A model generated the notes under the pieces. It did not search any database. It worked only from the letters and a program-made list of their open reading frames with translations, and was not told the DNA's origin. From positions 1 to 64,000 of the forward strand of contig NZ_JAWDIY010000027.1 of the NCBI RefSeq assembly GCF_032380655.1: DNA of 64,000 bases. Reading direction: 5' to 3'. This document shows, piece by piece, positions 17,136-25,492 of this stretch. A program made the position numbers and the translations under genes. The DNA comes from Diplocloster hominis. Lineage in GTDB: Bacteria > Bacillota > Clostridia > Lachnospirales > Lachnospiraceae. Each line of letters begins with the position of its first letter. Within the stretch, counting starts at the first letter, position 1.

Positions 17136-19178
17136 TTATATGATTTCAAGCTTTATCCCGTGTTCTCTGGCAAAATGTTCCGCATAGGACCCACTCTTGC
17201 AGCGAATTGTGATAGTCTCTTGATCAAAAGCAAATGTTTCAATTTTCTGGACGCCTTCCTCCACCGTCACTATCTTCAGTTGAGGGCATAATGAAAAAGC
17301 ATTGCCCCGCACGATTTTCACGCTGCCCGGTATAGTGATCGAAGTAAGAGCACAACCTAAAAATGCTTCTTGACCAATATCCTCTATTCCATATTCCAGA
17401 TTGAGTGTTATCAAGTTTTTACAGTTTCGGAAAGCGAAATTACTAATTATTTTTACACTGCCCGGTATGGTGATCGAAGTCAGGGAATAACATCTGCTGA
17501 AAGCATAACTTTTGATTTTATCAATGCCGTACCCAAGTGTAACCGTACGCAGTGATTTACATTGTTCAAAGGTGTTACACTCTATCTGTCTCACACTCCC
17601 CGGTATCACAGCTGATTCCAGCGAGGAGGAAAAACGGAAAGCTCCTTCTCCGATTGTAAGCAGCCCATCCGGGAAGTTGATACTTCTTAATTTCGAACAC
17701 TGGCTAAAACTTCCGGCTCCAATATGCTGCAATCCTTCCGGCAGCACTACCGTCTCTACCTGCGGGATGGCACTACGGCCACCTGCCGGATGTATAGGAA
17801 AGGCGAACATCCCTATGGCTGTATATCCTTCCGGTACGATAACGTTTCTTACAGCCAGGAATTTTTGCTCCGCGATTTTCCTTGTCAACACCTTATCCGG
17901 CAGATTGCGGACCGGCGGCGTGTCTGTATCACCTGTCTCCAATAACTCATAGGCCATCCCGACAGCTGCCATCTCCTGCGGTTTCCCGCTAAGCCTAATT
18001 CTGGCAGGATCTGCCTGGATCTTTGGCAGGATCACGCTGCCGAAGTTCCTTTGCTTCCCGGCCAGAATCTCCGGAATAAAATACCACTGGCTGTGGCCTC
18101 CGGTGAGAAGCACCAGGTCGATCCCCTCCCCTCCCGGGAAATCGGGATCTGTCTGTTTCGTGTGGGCAAGGCAGCCATTCACTAATTCAGGAAAGCCTCT
18201 CAGATAGTCCCCGCAGGCCGTCTCAAATTCTTCCCGGCCGATAGGCGGCGAGAAATCCGGGAGATTCGGATATGGATTTTTAACAGCGCTGAAATACGGT
18301 ACGCTCTTATTGCGTTTCAGCGTTCTGGAAACTGTCACCTCTTTCCAGGCTTTGACCGCATCGATGTACTTTTCCCCGAAATGCTTCATAAAATATTCCG
18401 GCACCACATGGCTGTTAACACGCAGATAAGCTTCCACATAACCGTTCAGAACCTGATCAATATCTTTTCCGCCGAAATAGATATTGGTGTGATCATCCGG
18501 CCAGGTAGATATAATCTTAGTCCTGCCCTCTTCATATTTACACACGGCCAGGTCCGTGGTACCCGCACCCATGTCCAGAAACAGCAGATAAGATGCCTTC
18601 CCGGGTTTCAGCAGAGCCTTTTGCCGCAAATCGCTCTCCCCCTGTATGAGGAACGCCTTAACTGCTGCCTCCGGCTCTGTGATACCTCTCACGTTGGGAA
18701 ATCCTGCATCCCTGGCAGCCCCGATCATAAACTGCCGGTTTTCTTCCGAATATTTCGCCGGGTAGCTGACATAGACCAGCTCCTCGTCCAAGCTCCCTCC
18801 CAGGTGTATCGCCTGTGCCTGATACTGGCGGTAAATATACCGCAGAAACTGACGGGTCAGCCAGCATGCCCTCATACGGGCCCCGGCGTCAGGGCTTTCC
18901 AGATCCGTCTTGAAATTCCGGTAGGTGGTCATCCCCGGCTGTTCGACAGCGGCGGAACGCCCGAACTCACAGTCCTCTTCCTCCAGCTCAAGGCCCGGGG
19001 TAATCTCGACATCATCCGGGATCTGCACCAGGGTCGGCACATTGTCATTTCCGTCAAACAGTACGTTCGATACAAACAGCCGGTCCCCAAATGGCTGTCC
19101 GTCATCCCCGTACCGTTTCACTCTGACCACCGAATTACTGGTGCCGAAATCTATTCCAATTACACGCTTTGCACTCAT
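17136..19178 (-). CDS. Hsp70-like ATPase with BspA-type leucine-rich repeats
   Basis: From the ATG at 19178 (ggaggaaaat) the protein is 680 residues. The first ~415 match the ATPase of the neighbouring Hsp70-like protein throughout (GIDFGTSNSVVRVKRYG, LDMGAGTTDLAVCKYE, LLTGGHSQWYFIPEIL), so the two genes arose by duplication. The rest (~440-680) is a run of about eight LRR_5/BspA repeats of roughly 23 residues (AFRFSSSLESAVIPGSVRQIE). Hsp70 ATPases are cytoplasmic, whereas BspA repeats usually occur on cell surfaces, so the combination is odd. It lacks a signal peptide. It is preceded by a duplicated structured leader (19179-19289). Confidence 0.85.
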   Translation of the reverse strand: MSAKRVIGIDFGTSNSVVRVKRYGDDGQPFGDRLFVSNVLFDGNDNVPTLVQIPDDVEITPGLELEEEDCEFGRSAAVEQPGMTTYRNFKTDLESPDAGARMRACWLTRQFLRYIYRQYQAQAIHLGGSLDEELVYVSYPAKYSEENRQFMIGAARDAGFPNVRGITEPEAAVKAFLIQGESDLRQKALLKPGKASYLLFLDMGAGTTDLAVCKYEEGRTKIISTWPDDHTNIYFGGKDIDQVLNGYVEAYLRVNSHVVPEYFMKHFGEKYIDAVKAWKEVTVSRTLKRNKSVPYFSAVKNPYPNLPDFSPPIGREEFETACGDYLRGFPELVNGCLAHTKQTDPDFPGGEGIDLVLLTGGHSQWYFIPEILAGKQRNFGSVILPKIQADPARIRLSGKPQEMAAVGMAYELLETGDTDTPPVRNLPDKVLTRKIAEQKFLAVRNVIVPEGYTAIGMFAFPIHPAGGRSAIPQVETVVLPEGLQHIGAGSFSQCSKLRSINFPDGLLTIGEGAFRFSSSLESAVIPGSVRQIECNTFEQCKSLRTVTLGYGIDKIKSYAFSRCYSLTSITIPGSVKIISNFAFRNCKNLITLNLEYGIEDIGQEAFLGCALTSITIPGSVKIVRGNAFSLCPQLKIVTVEEGVQKIETFAFDQETITIRCKSGSYAEHFAREHGIKLEII

Positions 19179-19289
19179 ATTTTCCTCCAGCAGCGCGTTT
19201 ACCGCGCATATATTCAGGTATGGGTGAACTTCTTTTAGTTCAACCGTTCCTCCAGCAGCGCGTTTACCGCGCATAAGTTCAGATATAGG
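19179..19289 (-). promoter_or_regulatory. Duplicated hairpin leader of the LRR-type Hsp70 gene
   Basis: On the minus strand two copies of a module occur directly after the LytTR stop. Each has a hairpin GCGCG-gtaaa-CGCGC followed by ctgctGGAGGAA. Copy 1 continues CGGTTGAAC, eight bases, GTTCACCCATACC. Copy 2 leads straight to the ATG at 19178. The same architecture, with base-paired changes in the stem, precedes azlC at 31586-31754. It looks like a structured RNA that can hide or expose the ribosome site. Confidence 0.65.
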
Positions 19290-19291
19290 GG

Positions 19292-20014
19292 CTAGATCTC
19301 TTCTGGTTCCGCCAGCAACCGGCTTATGACCCCTTCATAATACGGCTTACTGATCTGTAATTCCTCACCGTCTGTGAGCAGCAGGTTTTTTTTACTTTTA
19401 TCCACCCTCTCCACATAGGATAGATTTACCAGATAACTCTGGTGGACCCTTAGAAAAACCGCCCCCGGGACCTGCCGGCCGATCTCGTCCAGCCGCCCCC
19501 GGAATGTATAGCTGTGCCCCTGGCTGGTATATAGAATTACATTTTTATAATTGCTCTCGAAGTACCGGATGTTCCTGAATCGAATCAGAATCGTACTGCT
19601 TTTGGCGTTTCGGACGAACAGGTTTTTATCCTGAAGGATCATGGTACAAAGCGCCAGCACTTTGCCGCTGAATAAGGCACGGTCCGACAAGTCCGCGTGA
19701 AAAGCGACCGGCCTGGCCAACAGGTAGGGTTCCAGGTCCAGCTTTTTCTGGGCGTAATACATCACGTAACAGTGGCTGCTCTGGTATAACTCTTCCGCCA
19801 GTCTGCCGGCGGTTCTCCCCAGGCCCAAATTGATCAATACCAGCTGAAGGGTGTCGGACGACTCGAACAGCCGGCCAGCCTTTCGCAGGTCTGTGATCCA
19901 GACCACCTGCATATCCACATCATATCTCACCGCTGTATCTGTCAGCAGTTGTCTGATACATTCAATATTGTTCCGGTCTGTATCGACCACTGCCAGCTGT
20001 ACTACAGGCTTCAT
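19292..20014 (-). CDS. LytTR DNA-binding response regulator-like protein
   Basis: From the ATG at 20014 the protein is 240 residues; a GTG at 20023 is too close to the ribosome site. Residues ~1-115 look like a degraded receiver domain: it starts LAVVDTDRNNIECIRQLL, but the phosphorylated Asp region reads LVLINLGLG, with Asn in place of Asp. Residues ~135-237 are a LytTR domain (FRNIRYFESNYKNVILYTSQG, FLRVHQSYLVNLSYVERVD). No histidine kinase is adjacent, so it may act without phosphorylation. It probably regulates the operon it lies in. It overlaps or abuts both neighbours. Confidence 0.88.
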   Translation of the reverse strand: MKPVVQLAVVDTDRNNIECIRQLLTDTAVRYDVDMQVVWITDLRKAGRLFESSDTLQLVLINLGLGRTAGRLAEELYQSSHCYVMYYAQKKLDLEPYLLARPVAFHADLSDRALFSGKVLALCTMILQDKNLFVRNAKSSTILIRFRNIRYFESNYKNVILYTSQGHSYTFRGRLDEIGRQVPGAVFLRVHQSYLVNLSYVERVDKSKKNLLLTDGEELQISKPYYEGVISRLLAEPEEI

Positions 20015-20019
20015 CCGTC

Positions 20020-20499
20020 TCACTCCTCCAACAATCTTCTGTAATATTCCGTGTAAAAAGGTTCGATAATCTGAAACAGCTCCTCCTGCATCAGCCCGGT
20101 CTGCTGCTCTGTAATCTGCGCACCGCCCGACCGCTGCCTAAGAAGCGCTCCGGCCCTGTCCAGGTACCCTTCCACCGCCTCCCGGTAGGCAGACGCCTGT
20201 TCTCCTATACCCCGGCTGAAGGTACCTTCATATTCCGAAAAATCTATATCCTGAAATCTGCTGTTGTATTTCAGATCCTCCACCCGTACCAGCCGGACGG
20301 ACGGATAAGCCATGACGGCATGGAATCTGGGCAGACTCATGTGAATCTGAGTGCCTTCCACTTTCGTGCGGTAGTAAGGAAATATTATCAGAAGTTCCTG
20401 GTCTTTTTGTTTCAATACCGGCAATCCCATCTGGAAATTCATGGGGATCATACTCCGCACCGCCTGTTTTTCCTGTACCTCTTTTATAAAGTCTCTCAT
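20020..20499 (-). CDS. Protein of unknown function in the Hsp70/ATPase operon
   Basis: The protein is 159 residues from the ATG at 20499, which has a gaggaggag site. It has no signal peptide or membrane segment. It is mixed alpha/beta at the start (LIIFPYYRTKVEGTQIHMSLPRF) and helical at the end (~100-159). Its stop is 5 bases before the LytTR start and its own start 14 bases after the peptidase stop, so it is tightly coupled in the operon. I do not recognise a family. Confidence 0.75.
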   Translation of the reverse strand: MRDFIKEVQEKQAVRSMIPMNFQMGLPVLKQKDQELLIIFPYYRTKVEGTQIHMSLPRFHAVMAYPSVRLVRVEDLKYNSRFQDIDFSEYEGTFSRGIGEQASAYREAVEGYLDRAGALLRQRSGGAQITEQQTGLMQEELFQIIEPFYTEYYRRLLEE

Positions 20500-20513
20500 G
20501 CTGGCTCCTCCTC

Positions 20514-21272
20514 TCATTTATCAGCCCGATATGCGCTTACCATAAAACCGCCGCTGGTGTTCCATGCTGTTTGGAATTCCTCCAGATCATAGCTGATCCC
20601 GCGTCCGCCCGGAAGCCCCGAATCATTCAGGATTACTTTCACATTCGACGGGTCCGTTTTATCGATGCCGATCACTTCCACCGCATGATTTGCGGTCAGG
20701 GACGGATAGTAGATGCTTTCCGTGGAGTCCGGGGTCAGCAGGGATATATTATTCACACCGGCTATGACCTTTCCGCCTTCCTCCAGGGTTCTCTCGATAT
20801 CCTGGATGCTGCCGTGTTCGTTTTGCACTACCTCCAGGCCCAGATATTCCAGAATGTTGCCCGTATCCTCCAGGGTAGTTCCTGTTTCCGGATCGAACCA
20901 TCCTTTTGACACGGCGAACTCCACCAGGTCCTGTTCATTCAGTTCCGTGTCCAATAGCTCCTCCGCCACGAATTCCTGGCACACCACCGCGCAGGACATA
21001 TCGCCCTCCTGCATATGCCAGTGCTCCATATCTTCCAGCGGCTCTCCTGATATCAGCTCATTTTCCAGGCCTTCCATCCCTGCGGGCATCCCGATGCTGC
21101 CTATGGTATCCCGGTATATTCCCTCCTCCAGCTTTTCTGTCTGGCGTATATGAGTCTCATCTAAAGTCTCCAGTCCTTGGCTGTTTTCCAGGGAACGTTC
21201 AAATTCCGAAGTGTCCTCCAGCCGGTCCCGGCCTTCCAGTTCTTCAAAATCTTCCATGTCTTCTATTCCCAT
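20514..21272 (-). CDS. C39-like cysteine peptidase domain protein
   Basis: The protein is 252 residues. The first ~85 are very acidic and probably disordered (EDMEDFEELEGRDRLED). A papain-like C39 fold follows: Gln88 (oxyanion hole) and Cys94 in MQEGDMSCAVVCQ, His196 in TANHAVEVIGID, and Asp217 in ILNDSGLPGG. The spacing and order fit bacteriocin-processing C39 domains and stand-alone C39-like peptidases. No ABC transporter or signal is attached. It could process a partner such as the acidic or membrane proteins of the operon. Catalysis is inferred from the conserved triad. Confidence 0.78.
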   Translation of the reverse strand: MGIEDMEDFEELEGRDRLEDTSEFERSLENSQGLETLDETHIRQTEKLEEGIYRDTIGSIGMPAGMEGLENELISGEPLEDMEHWHMQEGDMSCAVVCQEFVAEELLDTELNEQDLVEFAVSKGWFDPETGTTLEDTGNILEYLGLEVVQNEHGSIQDIERTLEEGGKVIAGVNNISLLTPDSTESIYYPSLTANHAVEVIGIDKTDPSNVKVILNDSGLPGGRGISYDLEEFQTAWNTSGGFMVSAYRADK

Positions 21273-21287
21273 TTTGATCCTCCTGCT

Positions 21288-21947
21288 TTATTCATTCCTG
21301 CCGGCTGTATTGTTTCCTGCCTGTATAGTTTCCTGCCTGTATTGTATCGTTCCATTATTTCCGGCTTGCTCCGGGGATCTGAGAATCCCTTTTTCCAGAG
21401 TCAATGCTCCTTCACTCCAGCAGGGCCGGTATACCTCATAAATCCGGCCGGGAGTAATGGCCGTGTCATCCAGGGTTACATAGGTAAAAACCGTACGTTT
21501 TTCCGCCTGAATACTTTGTGCCTCATCCCGCCTGATACCGCTTGCGAAGATTCCCTGAATGATAAGCGTTGCATTTCGAACCTGTTCTTCGGCGTTTCCT
21601 GATTCCATCTTAGAGAACCTTTCTGCAAACAGTCCGGAAAATGCGGAGTCTTCCTCGAAGTTTTCCACTCTCAGGCACCATTCCCCGAACGTACCGGAGG
21701 CATTATCCGTATTGCCCAGGCTGATCTGATACATTAACTCGTATAAACCCGTGAATTCTGTTTTATGTTGGCTGATCCCCCCGGCCAGGGTACGGATGAT
21801 CTCTTCGTTCTCCGGCGTTAGAGCCTGTTCCTGCTGTTTGACCGGTTCCTGTGTCCGGCCTGCCTTCCTTTTCCCTGCGAAATAATAAATCAAAAGCGAG
21901 GCGATCAGTACTGCAGCCGCAACCGCAAAATAAATCCAAACTTCCAT
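21288..21947 (-). CDS. Single-pass membrane protein of unknown function
   Basis: The protein is 219 residues. It has one N-terminal transmembrane segment (IYFAVAAAVLIASLLIYYF, ~5-23) followed by KRKAGR, so most of the chain should be cytoplasmic. The soluble part is helical (~45-155) with a beta-rich end (~155-195). A ggaggt site precedes the ATG. It lies between the ATPase and the peptidase and may anchor the complex at the membrane. I do not recognise a family. Confidence 0.75.
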   Translation of the reverse strand: MEVWIYFAVAAAVLIASLLIYYFAGKRKAGRTQEPVKQQEQALTPENEEIIRTLAGGISQHKTEFTGLYELMYQISLGNTDNASGTFGEWCLRVENFEEDSAFSGLFAERFSKMESGNAEEQVRNATLIIQGIFASGIRRDEAQSIQAEKRTVFTYVTLDDTAITPGRIYEVYRPCWSEGALTLEKGILRSPEQAGNNGTIQYRQETIQAGNNTAGRNE

Positions 21948-21981
21948 ACAGTTTACCTCCTATCCATCCTCTTCCCGTTCC

Positions 21982-24666
21982 TCAAACCCCGGGCTTATTC
22001 ATCTTCACCCAAACCGCCGCATCGTCGTTATCACCGTAGACGATGGCATTCCCGATCTCCAGCGCCGGGATCATGGACTTTTGATCCTCCCGCAGCGCCA
22101 GGGAGGCAGCCATCACTTCACAGTCATCCGGTGAGGTCAGGCGGTGCACGAATTTATAATTCGTATTCTTGATCACGTCCGGGATCAGCCGGGTCGGCAC
22201 CTGGTCCACGATCGTGATCCCCTCCCCGTAGCCCCGGATCTCAGAGAGCATATTGCTGAACAGGTCCGCGACCACCTGCTGGGGATTCCCCGAATCGTTG
22301 GTTACCACGGAAGGGTTCATCAGAAGATTATGGGCCTCTTCGATCATGGTCAGGTGCAGCAGCTCATTTTGCTGTGCCCTCTTCCGGTAGTCCTCCTGAC
22401 AGGAATAAGCGGATATCCGGTATTCGTAGAGGCTTAACATCAGCAGCGCCATGATAAGCGCCTTATCCCGGCTCCCGGCGATCCGGCTCAGATTGATGAC
22501 CGTAGGCTGTCCGAACAGCACATCATAGTCTGTGGATTTCGTGACATTCAGCAGGCGGCCTCTGTTCCCGCGGGTCAGATATTTTAACCGGGTGATCAAA
22601 GACTTCCGGATCGTCTTATAATTTCTCGGATCGTATCCTTCCACCAGATCGTCCACCATAGGAATCAGGTCTTCCATCTTCGGATATAAGAACGGCTTCA
22701 CCGCCTCGCCGGAATGGAAATCCTCTTTGAAGAAATCCTCCGCTTTTGCATAGACCAGCTCATCGATCAGTACCGGCAGAACATCCTCGATGCTGGGGAT
22801 ACTGGCCACCAGCAGGGAGACCAGGTTCTCACACCGGGCCATCAGGTCCACTTTTGCCCCCCTGACCGCCGCAGGCTCGAATGGATTCACCGCCAGCTCC
22901 TCCAGAGGCTGCCCGTTAAAGGAGGCCGCCCCCGGCATATAGATGTGAAATGGGATTCCCTTCTTTTCCTTCAGTTCCAGGGCCCAGCGCACATAATCGT
23001 CCTTCGCCGGCTCAATGATCAGAACCGGAACCCCCCGGGATACGACTTCGTTCAGAATTGATTTACAGGTGGTCGACTTACCGGAACCGGTGCCTCCGGT
23101 AACCAGGGCATGGCGCACCAGGGAATTGGGATCGATCCGGTATTCGTTGTTCTGCACCACGCCCATGTCCACTACCTTACCGATGGATATGGAATCCTCC
23201 TTAAGCACCGGAGGATTGTTGGCAAACCGGACGGCCGTCTTGACAAACCGCAGGCCCGGAACGTCTCTGCGGGGAAGGGAGGTGGTAAGCCCCAGTTCCT
23301 TTGTGTTCATAGGCGTGCTTAAGTATTGATACCGGCGCCCGAACACATGCCAGATATGATCCTGTTCATATTTTCTTTTATATTCATTGTCGAGCATTTT
23401 ATCGATATTTTCATTTTCCAGGGAAATAAGCTGGAAGCCCTTGACGATCTCCGCGGCATTGCTGTCTTCCCTCAGGACGTGAAGGCGGATTGGCTCCAGA
23501 TAAGTCTCGTCCCCGGAATAGATGGAACGCAGCATACCTGTCACCGTAGTGATATCCATCTTGGTCCGGCCCAGCACATAAGTGCCCACATTCCAATAGC
23601 CCAGGTTCCGGCCCTCTTTCAGGCGGGCGATATGTTTTTCCATGATTTCTTCGGCATATTGGGCAAATTTATCCAGATATTCGGTGGTCACCGAACGGGA
23701 AAAATTGATGGACACGGATTTGGTCTTGTTCATGCCCATAGCTCCGCCAACCGCCCCTCCGATTCCACGGCCCAGATTACTTCCCAGATAGGGAGCCCCC
23801 AGCCAGCTGCCGATCAAAGCGCCCGCCACGGTGCCAAGGCCTGACAGGATTCCGCCGACCGCTCCGCCCATTCCCACATCCTTCTGGCTGCTGGAGCCCT
23901 CATTTTCCGTGACCGTGCGGGACACATATTTGTGGATCTCACTGCCCAGTTCCCGCATCCGGTTGATGATACTGCTGATCTCCTCGTCCGGGATCGGATC
24001 TGCGATCACCAGAAGGGAATAATCCCGTTCCCGCCCGTTGATCTTGCGCACACCGAAGGCCAGCTGATCCAGCGTCTGCAGCACACTTCTGCTCTCGTCG
24101 CTGATAAAGGAGGGTATTCCGGTCACCGCACCGATGGCGTGGTAGTTGTTCAGCACATCGTAGATCTTCTCATGCCGGTCGTCCCGGGTCTGGTCGTGTC
24201 TGACCCATTCCATCGCGACACCGGGCATATTGGCCGCCGTGGCCTCCATCATCTGATCCAGCGCGTCCTTGGACCCCACACCCTGGGTCGCTGTCGTGAC
24301 CCCCAGGTACAGACTGGTCTGCCCGCCGGTTCTCTGTAGTAAAAATACTGTCCGGTATCCCCAGATATGCAGTGTGGACAGCACTCCCTGCCACCGGTTG
24401 ATCAGGTCATAGTCCTCGATGTTGTCCGGATGCACCGGAAGTCTGATGATCTGCAGCCATTCCACCTCACCATGGCGCTCTGTCTCATCGGGCATAAAAT
24501 AATCAAACTGGCTGACCCCGTTCAGATAACTGCGTTCCATCGTGCCTTCCAACAGGCGTTTGAACACCTCATCCGGAATTTTAATCTCATTCGGAGTTTC
24601 GATCTCCGCCATATCAAGGCCCCGGAAGAGATCCCGGAAACCTACGTCTCGGATTCTGTCAGACAT
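21982..24666 (-). CDS. HerA/VirB4-like ATPase with a glycine-zipper insertion
   Basis: The protein is 894 residues. Walker A is GGTGSGKST (524-532) and Walker B LTMIEEAHN (772-780), in a DUF87/HerA-type motor domain (~480-890) with arginine-rich and DQVPTRL motifs. The N-terminal ~400 residues hold a domain like those of conjugation ATPases. A glycine-rich hydrophobic stretch (264-312: GGAVGGILSGLG, GALIGSWLG, GIGGAVGGAMG) resembles a membrane-active glycine zipper and is unusual in this family. Such motors are hexameric DNA or protein translocases. In this operon it is the largest protein and the likely engine. A membrane-associated ring is inference. Confidence 0.85.
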   Translation of the reverse strand: MSDRIRDVGFRDLFRGLDMAEIETPNEIKIPDEVFKRLLEGTMERSYLNGVSQFDYFMPDETERHGEVEWLQIIRLPVHPDNIEDYDLINRWQGVLSTLHIWGYRTVFLLQRTGGQTSLYLGVTTATQGVGSKDALDQMMEATAANMPGVAMEWVRHDQTRDDRHEKIYDVLNNYHAIGAVTGIPSFISDESRSVLQTLDQLAFGVRKINGRERDYSLLVIADPIPDEEISSIINRMRELGSEIHKYVSRTVTENEGSSSQKDVGMGGAVGGILSGLGTVAGALIGSWLGAPYLGSNLGRGIGGAVGGAMGMNKTKSVSINFSRSVTTEYLDKFAQYAEEIMEKHIARLKEGRNLGYWNVGTYVLGRTKMDITTVTGMLRSIYSGDETYLEPIRLHVLREDSNAAEIVKGFQLISLENENIDKMLDNEYKRKYEQDHIWHVFGRRYQYLSTPMNTKELGLTTSLPRRDVPGLRFVKTAVRFANNPPVLKEDSISIGKVVDMGVVQNNEYRIDPNSLVRHALVTGGTGSGKSTTCKSILNEVVSRGVPVLIIEPAKDDYVRWALELKEKKGIPFHIYMPGAASFNGQPLEELAVNPFEPAAVRGAKVDLMARCENLVSLLVASIPSIEDVLPVLIDELVYAKAEDFFKEDFHSGEAVKPFLYPKMEDLIPMVDDLVEGYDPRNYKTIRKSLITRLKYLTRGNRGRLLNVTKSTDYDVLFGQPTVINLSRIAGSRDKALIMALLMLSLYEYRISAYSCQEDYRKRAQQNELLHLTMIEEAHNLLMNPSVVTNDSGNPQQVVADLFSNMLSEIRGYGEGITIVDQVPTRLIPDVIKNTNYKFVHRLTSPDDCEVMAASLALREDQKSMIPALEIGNAIVYGDNDDAAVWVKMNKPGV

Positions 24667-24699
24667 GCTGCGATTCCCCCTTTTTCTTTTCTGTTTGTA

Positions 24700-25044
24700 T
24701 TATTCCCCGGCCCGGCTCAGTTCCCGCTCCAGCTCGGCAATCTTGGACTTACAATAATCCATCTCCGCTTTCCTTTTACTGATATTGGGCTCCACACCGA
24801 TCCATCCCTTGGCCGCATCTTCTTTCAACTGTTCATAGCTGGACAGCGCATTGCTGTATTCGGATCTGACATCCCTTAAATTCCGTTCTATGGATTCCCT
24901 GCTGCGGGAACCGAAGCTGATCTCTGCCGTATCGTCGGACTCCCTGTCCTCCACCTCCACTATTTCCGGCTGTGCCAATTCTTCACCGATTTCTGACACT
25001 TCCAATTCCTCGTCCTCATAATCTTCAAAATCTTCGTATCCCAT
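24700..25044 (-). CDS. Acidic coiled-coil protein, first gene of the ATPase/Hsp70 operon
   Basis: The protein is 114 residues. The first half is highly acidic (YEDFEDYEDEELEVSEIGEELAQPEIVEVEDRESDD), similar in character to the N-terminus of the peptidase. The second half is a predicted coiled coil (~50-112: SIERNLRDVRSEYSNALSSYEQL, KSKIAELERELS). A ggagggtaaac site precedes the ATG. It may be a structural or substrate protein of the system. No known family. Confidence 0.75.
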   Translation of the reverse strand: MGYEDFEDYEDEELEVSEIGEELAQPEIVEVEDRESDDTAEISFGSRSRESIERNLRDVRSEYSNALSSYEQLKEDAAKGWIGVEPNISKRKAEMDYCKSKIAELERELSRAGE

Positions 25045-25492
25045 GTTTACCCTCCGTTTCTTCGGTCCGGATTCCTTTCTGTGAAAGGAGAAATGTCCGG
25101 CATTTTTGTTATTCCTTTTGTGACTTTATCTTAGCATCTAAAATCTACGGTATAAGTAAGGCGGCCGTTTTTGTGCTTCAAACGGCAGAATCTTCCGACC
25201 GAAGTTGTCCTTCGTGTATTTCTTTTTATTATACTCTGTCACGTTTTTAATTACCACCGCCAACTTTTCATTTGCGGGACAGGAATGGATTTATCCTTTC
25301 GTTCCATTAGGAAACGATTGGATTTTCAGTACCAAATTGTACTTTGGAACTGTGGGACTGTCCGATAACCTGGCGCAGTCACCCACGCAGTTGCCAGGAG
25401 AAAATGCATTGACAGGCAAAGTACGGTATTCTACACTGAGGAATAGAACGTATACGTCTTATCCGAAAATAGGAGGTTTACAGAAAAAACAA
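25045..25492. other. 448-bp intergenic region upstream of the ATPase/Hsp70 operon
   Basis: This divergent region should hold the promoter of the operon that starts at 25044 and of the P-loop gene at 25493. I find no clean -35/-10 pair. The frame of the P-loop gene is open back to 25205, but that stretch has no ribosome site or recognised domain, so I did not count it as coding. Confidence 0.5.

Noticed and set aside
21982..24666. Conjugative element (VirB4/TraC)
   Set aside because: No relaxase, coupling protein, pilin or transfer origin is in the window.
25205..25492. N-terminal extension of the P-loop gene
   Set aside because: No domain or ribosome site; the Walker A fits a start at 25493.
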